Positions 1-8,361 of a DNA stretch of 64,000 nucleotides are shown piece by piece (position 1 is the stretch's first letter; each line of letters begins with the position of its first letter). This DNA comes from Pseudomonadota bacterium (GTDB lineage Bacteria; Pseudomonadota; Gammaproteobacteria; Steroidobacterales; Steroidobacteraceae): NCBI GenBank assembly GCA_016705325.1, contig JADIYJ010000012.1, positions 124,001 through 188,000 of the forward strand, given 5' to 3'. The translations under genes and the position numbers were made by a program. The notes beneath the pieces are model-generated. The model worked only from the letters and a program-made list of their open reading frames with translations. It did not search any database and had not been told where the DNA came from.

Positions 1-623
1 GCGACCGCAATCCGCACCGATGGCAGCCGGAGCGACCATCCGCGCCACGACACAGGGGCACGCCGCAACCGGCACGCCGCCACGTAGGCCAGCACGCTGC
101 CGAGCAGGATCACGCCGAGAATCCTCGAGAGCGCGGTCGATGCGTGCAGCAAGGTGGCCGCCTCGCCGGCGCGCGCCAGGAACGAGGCGCCAGCCAGGGC
201 CGCGACGCCGAGCACGAAGGTCAACGTGCAGAATGCGACGGCCCTGCCGATGTCGGTCGCACCGAGGCCGAGCGGCGCATAGAGCCGGTAGCGAATCGCG
301 CCACCCGACACGGCGGCGATGCCCACGTTGTAGCCGACGGCATTGGCGACGAACGACGTGACCGCATACCGGCGCCACGGCATCGACGCGCCGACGTAGC
401 CGAGCGCGAGCCGCTCGTAACCGGTGAGTGCCAGGTAACTCGCGCCGGCCAGCAGGACAGCAGCGGCAACGCGCCACGACTCGATGGCCGCGAACTCGGC
501 GAGCACGTCGCGCAGGTGGAATTCGCCGCCCAGCCGGTGCAGCGCCACGAGCGCGAGCACGAATACCAGCACCGGCAGCAGCGCTGCCAGGAGCCGTCGC
601 ATGCGCCGGCCGCGAACGTCCAT
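1..623 (-). CDS. MprF-like / UPF0104 lysyltransferase-type membrane protein (partial, runs off left edge)
   Basis: The reverse strand is open from an ATG at 623 to the window edge (207 residues visible), and an in-frame stop at 635-633 fixes the N-terminus. The translation is strongly hydrophobic, with membrane segments near residues 9-27, 48-66 and 80-105. It contains the stretch NAVGYNVGIAAVSGGAIRYR, which resembles the conserved loop of the MprF/YbhN flippase-synthase membrane domain (phosphatidylglycerol lysyltransferase family). In that family this domain moves or modifies phospholipids, often beside a C-terminal aminoacyl-transferase domain that would lie outside the window. The family call is fairly secure; substrate and exact activity are not. 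Confidence 0.7.
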   Translation of the reverse strand, partial: MDVRGRRMRRLLAALLPVLVFVLALVALHRLGGEFHLRDVLAEFAAIESWRVAAAVLLAGASYLALTGYERLALGYVGASMPWRRYAVTSFVANAVGYNVGIAAVSGGAIRYRLYAPLGLGATDIGRAVAFCTLTFVLGVAALAGASFLARAGEAATLLHASTALSRILGVILLGSVLAYVAACRLRRAPVSWRGWSLRLPSVRIAV

Positions 624-695
624 GTTCGCAGACTACATCAGCGCATGCACCTCCATGAAGCCCGCCGGTGGGTCCGCCGCAGCGCTGGCTGGGCC

Positions 696-845
696 TCAGC
701 GCAGGTCGAAGCGATCCAGGGTCATCTCCTTGCCATCGGATAAGGCGTACACCGCCGCGACGTCCCGCAGTTCCGCGTTCCAGCCAGACACCAGGTCCAC
801 CGGCGTGGCGGTCCAACGGAGCCCCGTGGAATTCGACAATGCCAT
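696..845 (-). pseudogene. Possible C-terminal remnant of an unidentified protein
   Basis: The 624-1077 gap holds no convincing full gene. A short reverse-strand frame of 49 codons here ends in a natural-looking tail (AVYALSDGKEMTLDRFDLR) with high GC in third positions. It is closed upstream by a stop just before its only ATG. It may be the 3' end of a gene whose 5' part was lost, or a very small gene. I recognise no family. Confidence 0.2.
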
Positions 846-1077
846 GGGCTCAGCTCAGGACGGTGTCAAAGGAAGCCGGGCAGGTCGGAATTGGATCCGG
901 ACCCAAGCTGACTTGTCCCGCCGCGTCCTCAAGGAAGGAGATCACCTCAATCCGCTTTCGCGTTGTCCCTGATGCAGGTACGCTTTCGCTCACGGGTGCT
1001 CCAACGGCTGCTGGATGCGAACGCCGCTCAACATTTACACCATGCATCCCGTGCCCGATCTCCAGCAACATCAGGCC

Positions 1078-1581
1078 ATGACCATGAATTCCCGCCTTAC
1101 CTGTCAGGCACTTGTCTGGATCGGCGGCGTGCTGGGCGGCCTCCTGTCCCAGTCAACGATTGCCCTGGCCGAGTCTGCGCCAGCGACAGAAGCACCGGCT
1201 TACTACCTGGGTGCTGGTTTTCGCGGCGGCAAGGGCGACGCGACTGCCGGCGTCATCGACTCGAAAATCAAGCTCACGAACCTGGGCGACCTTACCCTCT
1301 CGACGCGACCGGCACTGCTGATGGGGGGCTACGACACGGAATGGCGCTTACCGGTCACCGTCGAGGGTCACAAGAACGAACGCGGGGTCGCGTGGTTTGG
1401 CGGCGGTGGTCTGGCGTACAACATGGACGACCTCGGCGAGGTAGACGCGATGCTGAGCGGCGGCCTGGACATGGCCGTGAACCGGCAGCTGGTCGTCAAC
1501 CTGACGATCAACTTCATCTGGCAAAGCGAGATTTCCGATGACGATACGGAATTCATGGCGTCCCTGAACTACTGGTTCTGA
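1078..1581 (+). CDS. Putative outer-membrane beta-barrel protein, unknown function
   Basis: This 167-residue protein starts MTMNSRLTCQ and has a plausible Sec signal peptide over about residues 1-33 (hydrophobic core around VWIGGVLGGLLSQSTIA, then ALAES). The mature part is rich in glycine and alternating polar/hydrophobic stretches (GAGFRGGKGD, MGGYDTEWRL, WFGGGGLAYN). It ends in Trp-Phe, as expected for a C-terminal strand read by the BAM machinery. The second ATG at 1084 and an upstream ATG at 1015 are also possible starts; no strong Shine-Dalgarno site decides. It stands alone between decayed sequences, so no role can be read from neighbours. Confidence 0.55.
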   Translation: MTMNSRLTCQALVWIGGVLGGLLSQSTIALAESAPATEAPAYYLGAGFRGGKGDATAGVIDSKIKLTNLGDLTLSTRPALLMGGYDTEWRLPVTVEGHKNERGVAWFGGGGLAYNMDDLGEVDAMLSGGLDMAVNRQLVVNLTINFIWQSEISDDDTEFMASLNYWF

Positions 1582-1784
1582 TATCGCCAGGAGATCCTGA
1601 CTCACTCCGACTCAATGGTTCCCGCGACTCGTAAGTCCACGCCGCTGCTGCAGCTCCCGCAAGAGCTGCGTGGATTTACCGGCAGCGTTACGTCGAAGCA
1701 CGCGGCCTGGTAGCGCGCCGTGCCGACAGAGCACGACAGACCATTGGTCAAATACGACGCGCGCAGCGCCTCCCGAATTCGTGC

Positions 1785-1964
1785 ATGCGCCTGCTCGAAC
1801 GGCAGCGCATCCGCCGATCCGTCGAGCGCGGGTATCACCTCACGGCTGTCGCGCGGCAGCTGGTCGCGATCATCGCGGACGGCGCTCGCAGCCTGAAGTT
1901 GCGGCAGATCACTACCCCGCCCCTGGTCATCCAGGGCCGGGCCGATCGATGGCCTCGCGCATGA
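1785..1964 (+). pseudogene. Remnant of an alpha/beta-hydrolase
   Basis: The forward frame reads RRSVERGYHLTAVARQLVAI then LRQITTPPLVIQGRAD. This matches the C-terminal half of esterase-type alpha/beta hydrolases, where a motif like RGYxPxGVARQLxAI precedes PTLVIHGxxD, the strand carrying the catalytic Asp. The frame stops at 1962-1964 before the final catalytic His region, and no upstream nucleophile elbow is readable in the same frame. The gene is therefore truncated and dead. A reverse frame across 1602-1838 is also open but looks like a shadow. Confidence 0.45.
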
Positions 1965-2756
1965 TTTCCCGCGATAGTCATTCGAGCGACTGGCAGGTGC
2001 GATCGCTGATCACGCATCCGGCTGCTCAGCGAGCTGGTTCGACAGTCACGGGATGAGCGTGGGGAAAAAATGCGCGCAGCAGCGGGATGCTCAGGGCGGT
2101 CTGGTTCGCGGCATTGGCGACGGGGCCGTTGACTGCCATCGCTGCCGACTCAACGAAGGCACGCGCTTCGACTGGGAGCAGTCCATCGGCGATGGCGACG
2201 TCACGCGCTTCCGCCTGGATTCGCAGTGACGGTTCGCCGAGCGGCATATGTTGCGCGCCACCTGGTTCAGTTCCTCGCGCGAGAACTCGGGGGTGCTGGA
2301 AGAGGACGTCGAACGGGGTGATGAGACCTTCCCGGCCAGCGCGCGGGCGCAAGGCGAATTCAACTTCGAAGTCTATGAACTGGCCTGCGAGTATGCGTTC
2401 CTGCAGCGCGCCAACTGCGAGATCGCCGCCTCCACGGTTGCCGGCCACGCTGGTGTTCGATCAGCACGCCCGGCCCGCGCAGGAACGACGAGTACCGCGA
2501 GTCCCGCGGACCCACGAAACCCCACGCGAGCCGGAATCCGACCAGAACTGCAACGGCATCGCCGCAACGGCCGGTCCCGGACCAGCGCTGTCGCCGTCGT
2601 CGAATCGTCGGCAGGAGCCCGACTCATCGTCTCCTCGTTCGTCCGCGGGCACAGGCCGGATTCCACTCTGGACCGCCGTGACTCGCGCCGTAATTTCGCC
2701 TACCGTGGTGACCCACGCAAGCGGGTCCCGCAGGCTGAAGTTGACTTCCATACCGA
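1965..2756. other. Decayed or unassigned region between OMP and RDD genes
   Basis: About 0.8 kb without a convincing intact gene. Short stretches look once-coding on the forward strand. One is a possible signal peptide at 2087 (MLRAVWFAALATGPLTAIAA) that loses frame. Another is a frame reading NEGTRFDWEQSIGDGDVTRF up to a stop at 2227, which then continues in the same frame from 2248 (SGVLEEDVERGDETFP, EFNFEVYELACEYAFLQ). The same-frame stop and frame change suggest a broken gene. Long reverse frames exist (2026-2448, 2461-2793) but none resembles a family I recognise. Confidence 0.3.
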
Positions 2757-3257
2757 ATGATGTCTGCAATGCAAAGCCGAGACAGCGACCCATCCACCTC
2801 CGCTCATGAACTGCTGCCGACCGCTGGCCTGCTGCGACGGCTGGCGGCGATGGTCTACGACGGACTGCTGGTGCTGGCCGTGCTGATGGTCGTCACTGCA
2901 TGCTTCCTGCCATTCACGGGTGGCGAGGCCGTGACCTGGGATCGCTTCCCGCTGCTCGTATTGCCGTACTGGGCGGCGCTCGCGATCGCCACCGTCGTGT
3001 ACTTCGGCTTGCCCTGGACCCAGCGCGGGCAGACGCTGGGCATGACGACGTGGCGGTTGCGCGTGCAGCGCGACGACGGCTTCCTGCTGACGTGGCGGGA
3101 CGTGGCCGTGCGGCTGGGCGCGAGTGTCCTCTCGTGGCTGCCGGCGGGTCTCGGCTGGGTGTGGGCGCTGTTCGAACGTGAGCGACGGACCTGGCATGAC
3201 TCCCTTTCGCATTCGCGGGTGGTGGTTCTGCCGAAGGGGCGGAAGGCGGGGAAGTGA
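2757..3257 (+). CDS. RDD family membrane protein
   Basis: This 166-residue protein has the RDD-family layout: an N-terminal Arg in LLRRLAAMVYDGLLVLAVL, an Asp in the first helix, and a second helix pair around LLVLPYWAALAIATVVYF and VLSWLPAGLGWVWALF. The family is small integral membrane proteins of mostly unknown function, some implicated in ion transport. It sits downstream of decayed DNA and upstream of the 3' end of lptG, convergent to it, as RDD genes often do in gammaproteobacteria. ATGs at 2757 and 2760 are both possible starts. A palindromic element begins four bases after its stop. Confidence 0.8.
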   Translation: MMSAMQSRDSDPSTSAHELLPTAGLLRRLAAMVYDGLLVLAVLMVVTACFLPFTGGEAVTWDRFPLLVLPYWAALAIATVVYFGLPWTQRGQTLGMTTWRLRVQRDDGFLLTWRDVAVRLGASVLSWLPAGLGWVWALFERERRTWHDSLSHSRVVVLPKGRKAGK

Positions 3258-3260
3258 CAG

Positions 3261-3389
3261 GCGTTCGATTCGGTTGATTGTCCGAATCGCGGAAAGGCAG
3301 ACACGCGATTCGGACAATCAACCGAATCAAACGCTCGACACGCCGCGCCTGAGCGAGCCGTTCGGCGCACCGAACGACTCGCACGGCGC
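3261..3389 (+). repeat. Variable-stem palindromic element, copy A
   Basis: Hairpin 1: arms 3267-3291 and 3304-3328 are perfectly complementary over 25 nt and extend to 31 nt with one mismatch. They flank the 12-nt core loop GAAAGGCAGACA (3292-3303). Hairpin 2: GCGCCTGAG (3345-3353), a variable stem 3354-3365 / 3370-3381, then CACGGCGC (3382-3389); the outer GCGCC pairs with GGCGC. There is no T-tract, so it is not a simple intrinsic terminator. It lies between convergent RDD and lptG genes and faces copy B. Confidence 0.85.
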
Positions 3390-3519
3390 AAGTGAAGTCA
3401 TGCATGAAAGCCGGGCTCCGGGGCGCGCGCCCGGCGCGATTGCTGACGCCACCACTTGGGTTCATCGTTCGTGCCATGGGCACATCGCGTTCGATTCCAG
3501 GCACCTCGTCGAAGCCACT

Positions 3520-3640
3520 GCACCGTGCAAATTTTCGGTCCGCCGAAAATTTGCTCAGGCGCGGTCGATCAGGCGTTCGTTCCGGGTCTTCTCCGGGCGA
3601 GCGTGTCTGCCTTTCCGCTCGCCCGGAGAAGACCCGGAAC
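3520..3640 (-). repeat. Variable-stem palindromic element, copy B
   Basis: This is the reverse-oriented copy. Hairpin 2 comes first on the plus strand: GCACCGTG (3520-3527), perfect 11-bp stem 3528-3538 / 3543-3553, then CTCAGGCGC (3554-3562). Hairpin 1 has arms 3579-3603 and 3616-3640, 25 nt with no mismatch, around the complement of the same 12-nt core (TGTCTGCCTTTC, 3604-3615). Arm and loop lengths match the inner part of copy A exactly, but the arm sequence is unrelated apart from the few bases next to the core. Confidence 0.85.
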
Positions 3641-3739
3641 GGGCACCCTGCTTCCGCAGCCGCCGGAAGAATCGGGGGCACCAAAACAGCCGCACCAACA
3701 AACCGCATCGAAGCGGCAGCTGCGGAACCGAACCGGGAC

Positions 3740-4813
3740 TCAGCGGTTACGCCAGAGCAGCGCCCCGGTCACCAGGCCGAGCAGCGCCGTCGGCAGCCAG
3801 CCCACCACCCAGGCAGGCAGGCCGAACAACTCGCCGCTGCTCTCGAGCGTCTGGCTCAGCAGCACGAATCCCGCGCCGATCAGCACGCCGATCACGGTGC
3901 GCGCGCCCTGCCCCGAATTGCGCAGCGACCCCACGCAGAACGGCAGCGCCAGCATGATCACCAGCAGCACGGCGACGAACCGCGCAAGGCGCGACCAGTA
4001 AGCCATCTCGAACCGGTCCGACTGCAGTTCGTTGCGCTGCAGGTGCGCGATGTAATCACGCAGGTCACGCAATCCCATCGTGTCGGGTTCCGCGATGGCA
4101 AGCCCGAGGAACTCCGGCGACAACGACGTGCTCACGTCGCGCTCGCCGGCGCGATCGACCGTGGACGTGAGCGAATCCCGCGCGAACGAAGTGCCGACGT
4201 ATTTCTCCAGCCGCCAGACATTGCCGCCCTTGACGCTCGCCGACTCGGCGCGGCCGACACTCACGAGGCGGCGATCGCGATCGACCTGGAACACCTTGAT
4301 GCCGCCGAAGCGCGTCCTGGCAGACTGCTGGTCGACGCTGATGATGGTGTCGCCGTCACGCACCCACGTCGCGCGATTGCCCGCGAGGGCGAACTCGTCG
4401 AACTTGGCAAAGACCTTGAGCTGCCGCGCGTACTGCCCGAGCGGCGGAGCGACGTATTCACCGATGACGAACATCAGCGAGGACAGGATCAGGCCGGCCG
4501 TGCCGAGCCACAGGCAGAAACGCAGCGTCGTCACGCCCGCGGAACGCATGACGACGAGTTCACTGCCACGCGCCAGGTTGCCGAGACCGAGCAGCGAGCC
4601 GATCAGAGCTGCCACGGGCAACAACTGGAACAGGTAGCTCGGCAGGTTCAAGGCGACGAACAGCAGTGCCCGCGTAGCCGTGTAGTTGCCGACACCGATG
4701 TCGTCCTGCTGGCCGATGAACATGAACAGCGCGCCGAGCGCGAGCAGTACGATCATGACCAGCGCGGTATAGCCGAGCACGGTGCGGATCAAGTAACGGC
4801 TGAGAACTCCCAT
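3740..4813 (-). CDS. lptG: LPS export ABC transporter permease LptG
   Basis: About 357 residues with the LptF/LptG (YjgP/YjgQ) permease layout: three N-terminal transmembrane segments (SRYLIRTVLGYTALVMIVLL; the region around ALLFVALNLPSYLFQLLPVA; the segment after VMRSAGVTTLRF), a periplasmic beta-jellyroll domain in the middle, and three C-terminal segments ending VVGWLPTALLGLVTGALLW. LptG and LptF form the inner-membrane channel that extracts lipopolysaccharide and hands it to LptC. It lies 15 nt downstream of lptF, the standard pairing. A GTG at 4816 directly precedes the ATG. Confidence 0.9.
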   Translation of the reverse strand: MGVLSRYLIRTVLGYTALVMIVLLALGALFMFIGQQDDIGVGNYTATRALLFVALNLPSYLFQLLPVAALIGSLLGLGNLARGSELVVMRSAGVTTLRFCLWLGTAGLILSSLMFVIGEYVAPPLGQYARQLKVFAKFDEFALAGNRATWVRDGDTIISVDQQSARTRFGGIKVFQVDRDRRLVSVGRAESASVKGGNVWRLEKYVGTSFARDSLTSTVDRAGERDVSTSLSPEFLGLAIAEPDTMGLRDLRDYIAHLQRNELQSDRFEMAYWSRLARFVAVLLVIMLALPFCVGSLRNSGQGARTVIGVLIGAGFVLLSQTLESSGELFGLPAWVVGWLPTALLGLVTGALLWRNR

Positions 4814-4828
4814 CACGATGACGCGGCC

Positions 4829-5944
4829 TCAGCCAGCCGCGGCGACGCCGGCCGGACGTCGTTGCCAGCGCATGCGCCATGGCTTGCCGGGGTGGATTTC
4901 ACTCCAGAGCAGCCATGCGGCGAGCGCGAGCGGCACGAGATGCACCCACCAGAGGCCGAGTTGCCCGCCCGCCGCATCCTTCTGGATCCATACGCGCACC
5001 GCCGCCAGCAGGTTCGAATACAGGAAGTACGCGAGCACCGCGTAAGCAACCCGGGCGAACCGTCCCTGGCGCGGGCGCAGACGGGCGAGCGGCACCGCGA
5101 GCACCATCAGCACGAGCGCCATGACGGGCACCGCCGTGCGCCACGCCAGCTCGGCGCGATCCTTCGGCTCGTCCGACGCCAGCAGCGTCGCCGTGCTCTT
5201 CGCCTCGATCTTGTCCTTGCCCGCCTTCGCCTCGGGCAGGCGCACCGGGATCCCGTGCTCGCGGAACTCCACGATGCGCCAGTTCGGCGCGCCCGGCACG
5301 CCTTCGTAACGGCGCCCGTCGAACAGGATGAACATCTGCTCGGGCTGGCCCGCGCCGCGTTGCACCGCCCTTTCGGCCATTGCAACCTCGATCTTGTCAC
5401 CGACACTGCGCTGCACGAACACGCCGTACAGCTCACCCGTCTTCTCGACCCGCTCGGCATAGAACACGGCGTCACCGCCGGCGAAGCTGCGGAAACGTCC
5501 CGGCGCAAGCGCGCCGAACTGCGCCGCCCGCGTGGCCTCCAGCCGAAGATCGTTCGATTTGATCCAGGCAGCCGGCACGATGCGGTAGGACAGCACGGCG
5601 AGCAGGGCTGCCACGACCACGGCCAGCAGCACAATCGGTCGGTAAATCCGCAACGGCCCGACGCCACAAGCCGTCATCGCCGTCATTTCGCTCTCGTGGT
5701 ACAGGCGGCCGAGTGCCAGCACGATGCCAAGGAACAGGCCGATCGGCACCAGCACGGTGAGCTGCTGCAGCGTGGTGAGACCGATCAAGGTCAGCACGAT
5801 GCTGGCGGGAAACCCGCTGGCTGCCGCCTGCCCGAGCACCCGCGCGAACTGGTTGGAAAGCAGCACGATCAGCAGCACGCCGGTGACCGCGACGAAGGTC
5901 ACGGTCACTTCGCGCAGCAGGTAGCGGTCCAGGCGATTGAGCAA
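4829..5944 (-). CDS. lptF: LPS export ABC transporter permease LptF
   Basis: 371 residues beginning MLNRLDRYLLREVTVTFVAV, typical of LptF. It has the same six-helix plus periplasmic-domain plan as LptG: helices in the first 120 residues, a jellyroll segment, and C-terminal helices around AVPVMALVLMVLAVPLARL and LWWVHLVPLALAAWLLW. It partners LptG in the LptB2FG transporter. The start is TTG in the best frame. It is transcribed divergently from pepA across a 115-nt gap, the conserved gammaproteobacterial arrangement. Confidence 0.92.
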   Translation of the reverse strand: MLNRLDRYLLREVTVTFVAVTGVLLIVLLSNQFARVLGQAAASGFPASIVLTLIGLTTLQQLTVLVPIGLFLGIVLALGRLYHESEMTAMTACGVGPLRIYRPIVLLAVVVAALLAVLSYRIVPAAWIKSNDLRLEATRAAQFGALAPGRFRSFAGGDAVFYAERVEKTGELYGVFVQRSVGDKIEVAMAERAVQRGAGQPEQMFILFDGRRYEGVPGAPNWRIVEFREHGIPVRLPEAKAGKDKIEAKSTATLLASDEPKDRAELAWRTAVPVMALVLMVLAVPLARLRPRQGRFARVAYAVLAYFLYSNLLAAVRVWIQKDAAGGQLGLWWVHLVPLALAAWLLWSEIHPGKPWRMRWQRRPAGVAAAG

Positions 5945-6059
5945 AGTTCGCGGGCCTCGGCGGGAATCGGTAAACTCGCGCGCTCAGTTTAGCGGGCGAA
6001 CCGGCGACCGGGTACAAAGTCGACCCGGGCTGCACGCCCTATGGATAAAGGACTGACCG

Positions 6060-7544
6060 ATGCGTCTATTCGTCGCCACCGCCGCCCCGCAACGCCAGAA
6101 GACCGATTGCGCCATCGTCGGTCTGCACGAAGGCAGCGGCGGGCTTACCGGCGCGGCGGCGGCACTCGACTCTGCGCTGGCAGGACGCCTCGGCCGGTTG
6201 ATCAAGCGCGGCGACGTGCATGGCAAGACCGGCGAACTGCGGCTGATCGATACGGAGGGTGCGGCCTGCGAACGCATCCTGGTCGTCGGGCTCGGCAAGA
6301 AGGGCGCCTTTGGCCGCAAGCAGTACCGCAAGGCGCTGCTTGCCGCGCTGGGCGCGATCGCCAGGACCGGCGCGCGCGACGCCGTGAGTTACCTCGCGGA
6401 AGCGGCCGCCGAACCCGACGCCTATTACGACGCCCGCCTCGCCGCCGAAGCGATGGGCGCCGCGCTCTACCGTGTCCCCGCCATCCGCAGCGCGCGCAGG
6501 CCCGCGGAACCGGCACTGAAGTCGTTCGGTATCGCCATCGCCGATGCCAGCCAGAAGGCGGCCACCCAGCGTGGCCTGGGCCATGGCCAGGCGATTGCTG
6601 CGGGCTCCGCCCTGACGCGCGATCTCGCCAACCTCCCGGCCAACGTCTGCACACCGGGACACCTCGCGCAGAGGGCGAAGGAACTCGCCCGGTCGTACAA
6701 GTCGGTGCGGACGCAGGTACTCGAAGAACGCGACCTGAAGCGGCTCAAGATGGGTTCGTTCCTGTCCGTCACCAACGGCACCGACGAGCCGGCCAAGCTG
6801 ATCGTCATGCGCTACGACGGCGGTCGCGCGGGCCAGGCGCCCGTCGCGCTGGTCGGCAAGGGCGTCACGTTCGACAGCGGCGGCATCTCGCTGAAGCAGC
6901 CGCCGGGCATGGATGAAATGAAGTTCGACATGACGGGCGCTGCCAGCGTCTTCGGTGCGATCAAGGCCGCGGCCGAAATGGGGCTCAAGCTCAACGTCAT
7001 CGGCATCGTGCCGGCCTGCGAAAACATGCCGAGCGGCCGCGCGACGAAGCCGGGCGACATCGTCCGCAGCATGTCGGGCCAGACCATCGAGGTGATCAAC
7101 ACCGACGCCGAAGGCCGCCTGATCCTGTGCGATGCACTCACCTACGCGCGCCGCTTCAAGCCGGCGGCGGTCGTCGACATCGCAACGCTCACGGGCGCCT
7201 GCGTGATCGCACTCGGGGCGCACATGAGCGCCGTCATGAGCAATGACGACGAACTCGCGGGTGAATTCACCGCAGCCGGCCTGCGCGCGGAGGACCGCTG
7301 CTGGCACATGCCGATGGCCGAGGAATACCACGAGCAACTGAAGAGCAATTTCGCGGACTTCGCCAATGCCTGCGGTCGCGACGGCGGCGCCATTACGGCC
7401 GCGTGCTTCCTCGCCAAGTTCACCGACGGCCTGCACTGGGCCCACCTGGACATCGCGGGCACGGCGTACCTGACAGGCTCGCACAAGGGCAGCACCGGTC
7501 GCCCGGTGCCCCTGCTGATGGACTTCCTGCTCGGCCGGGCCTGA
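6060..7544 (+). CDS. pepA: Leucyl aminopeptidase (cytosol aminopeptidase, M17)
   Basis: 494 residues, full M17 length. The metal-binding core is intact: VGKGVTFDSGG near residue 264 (catalytic Lys and metal Asp), FDMTGAASV, and NTDAEGR near residue 347 (metal Asp/Glu and catalytic Arg). It releases N-terminal residues from peptides in the cytoplasm as a hexamer. In E. coli PepA also binds DNA for Xer recombination and carAB control. The ATG at 6060 follows AAAGGA at good spacing. It is divergent from lptF and leads into holC and valS, a conserved order. Confidence 0.95.
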   Translation: MRLFVATAAPQRQKTDCAIVGLHEGSGGLTGAAAALDSALAGRLGRLIKRGDVHGKTGELRLIDTEGAACERILVVGLGKKGAFGRKQYRKALLAALGAIARTGARDAVSYLAEAAAEPDAYYDARLAAEAMGAALYRVPAIRSARRPAEPALKSFGIAIADASQKAATQRGLGHGQAIAAGSALTRDLANLPANVCTPGHLAQRAKELARSYKSVRTQVLEERDLKRLKMGSFLSVTNGTDEPAKLIVMRYDGGRAGQAPVALVGKGVTFDSGGISLKQPPGMDEMKFDMTGAASVFGAIKAAAEMGLKLNVIGIVPACENMPSGRATKPGDIVRSMSGQTIEVINTDAEGRLILCDALTYARRFKPAAVVDIATLTGACVIALGAHMSAVMSNDDELAGEFTAAGLRAEDRCWHMPMAEEYHEQLKSNFADFANACGRDGGAITAACFLAKFTDGLHWAHLDIAGTAYLTGSHKGSTGRPVPLLMDFLLGRA

Positions 7545-7562
7545 TGCCGCGTCGCACGCACC

Positions 7563-8000
7563 GTGGGCGCAGTTAAAGTCGACTTCTACGCACTCGGCGA
7601 ACCCGACCGCAGGGCTCGCCTCGTCACGGCATGCCGCCTCGCCGAAAAAGCCTGTGATCAGGGCCTGCGGGTGGCCGTCCGTACCGCCAGTGCCGCGGAA
7701 ACCGCGGAATTCGACGAATTGCTGTGGACCTTTTCCGACCGCAGCTTCGTGCCGCACGTGGTCTGGCCGACCGAGCCGGACGTGGTCGCCGCGACTCCGG
7801 TCGTGGTGGGCAGCGCCAACCTTCCGGCCACTCACCGCGACGTGCTGATCAACCTCGCGCCCGATGCACCCGCAGACTTTTCCGCCTATGCTCGAATCTG
7901 CGAAGTGGTCGGCGGCGACGAAGACGCAAAGAAGGCGGGCCGCCTCCGCTGGCGAACGTACCGTGACGCAGGCTGCGCGCCCGAGGCGCATCCGCTCTGA
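7563..8000 (+). CDS. holC: DNA polymerase III chi subunit
   Basis: 145 residues starting from GTG (MGAVKVDFYAL). The N-terminus VDFYAL, the segment LACRLAEKA-like (here VTACRLAEKACDQGLRV), LLWTFSDRSFVPH and LINLAPDAP are the typical HolC landmarks. Chi links the clamp loader to SSB on the lagging strand. It lies between pepA and valS, its usual place. It has an extended, polar C-terminus. Confidence 0.9.
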   Translation: MGAVKVDFYALGEPDRRARLVTACRLAEKACDQGLRVAVRTASAAETAEFDELLWTFSDRSFVPHVVWPTEPDVVAATPVVVGSANLPATHRDVLINLAPDAPADFSAYARICEVVGGDEDAKKAGRLRWRTYRDAGCAPEAHPL

Positions 8001-8018
8001 GCGAGGCTCCGCTGCACC

Positions 8019-8306
8019 GTGAACAACCTGCCCACCGACCAGATCCCCGTGCTGACGGACATCGTCGAGCCGAGCATCGGTTCAGCCTCGGCCTTCATCA
8101 ACGACACCAGCCGGTTCCTGGGCGAGCTCGAATCGCACCTGACGGCCGTGGTCCACGAGCACGCCGACGAACTGGTCCACAACGCGCTGCGCGAAATGGA
8201 GGCCCTGCTGCTCGAACAGGTCTCGGACCGCCTCAAGGCCGAGTTGCCGCGGCTGATCTCGCGGGTCATCGCCGAGCATTTCAGAGGACCGGGTCTCTCG
8301 AACTGA
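8019..8306 (+). CDS. Conserved hypothetical protein between holC and valS
   Basis: 95 residues from a GTG start, 18 nt after holC. The sequence is acidic and predicted mostly helical (FLGELESHLTAVVHEHADEL, LREMEALLLEQVSDRLKAEL), with coiled-coil-like heptads and no membrane segment or cysteine motif. Its place in the holC-valS interval suggests cotranscription with holC. I cannot name a family with confidence. A perfect -10 for valS follows 24 nt after its stop. Confidence 0.6.
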   Translation: MNNLPTDQIPVLTDIVEPSIGSASAFINDTSRFLGELESHLTAVVHEHADELVHNALREMEALLLEQVSDRLKAELPRLISRVIAEHFRGPGLSN

Positions 8307-8330
8307 GACGGGCAAGCGCGGGACTGCCGC

Positions 8331-8336
8331 TATAAT
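8331..8336 (+). promoter_or_regulatory. Likely -10 box for valS
   Basis: A perfect TATAAT lies 26 nt before the valS ATG, in GC-rich surroundings where such a hexamer is rare. The upstream -35 region is poor. This points to an independent valS promoter within the holC-valS cluster. Confidence 0.45.
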
Positions 8337-8361
8337 CGATGGTTCGAGCACGAGGCCGTCG

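Noticed and set aside
2026..2448. Reverse-strand 140-codon frame as a gene
   Set aside because: No signal, domain or ribosome site; the opposite strand has equally plausible broken coding stretches.
3261..3640. Elements A-H as Rho-independent terminators
   Set aside because: Stems are 25-36 bp, far longer than terminators, no U-tract follows them, and a conserved loop with a second conserved hairpin is not expected of terminators. They may still stop transcription incidentally.
3392..5992. Very long forward frame opposite lptG/lptF (866 codons)
   Set aside because: Arg/His/Gln-rich shadow of the two permease genes, without family features; a common artefact in high-GC DNA.
6066..7991. Long reverse frame opposite pepA and holC
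   Set aside because: It mirrors two genes with unmistakable motifs and has composition typical of antisense frames.
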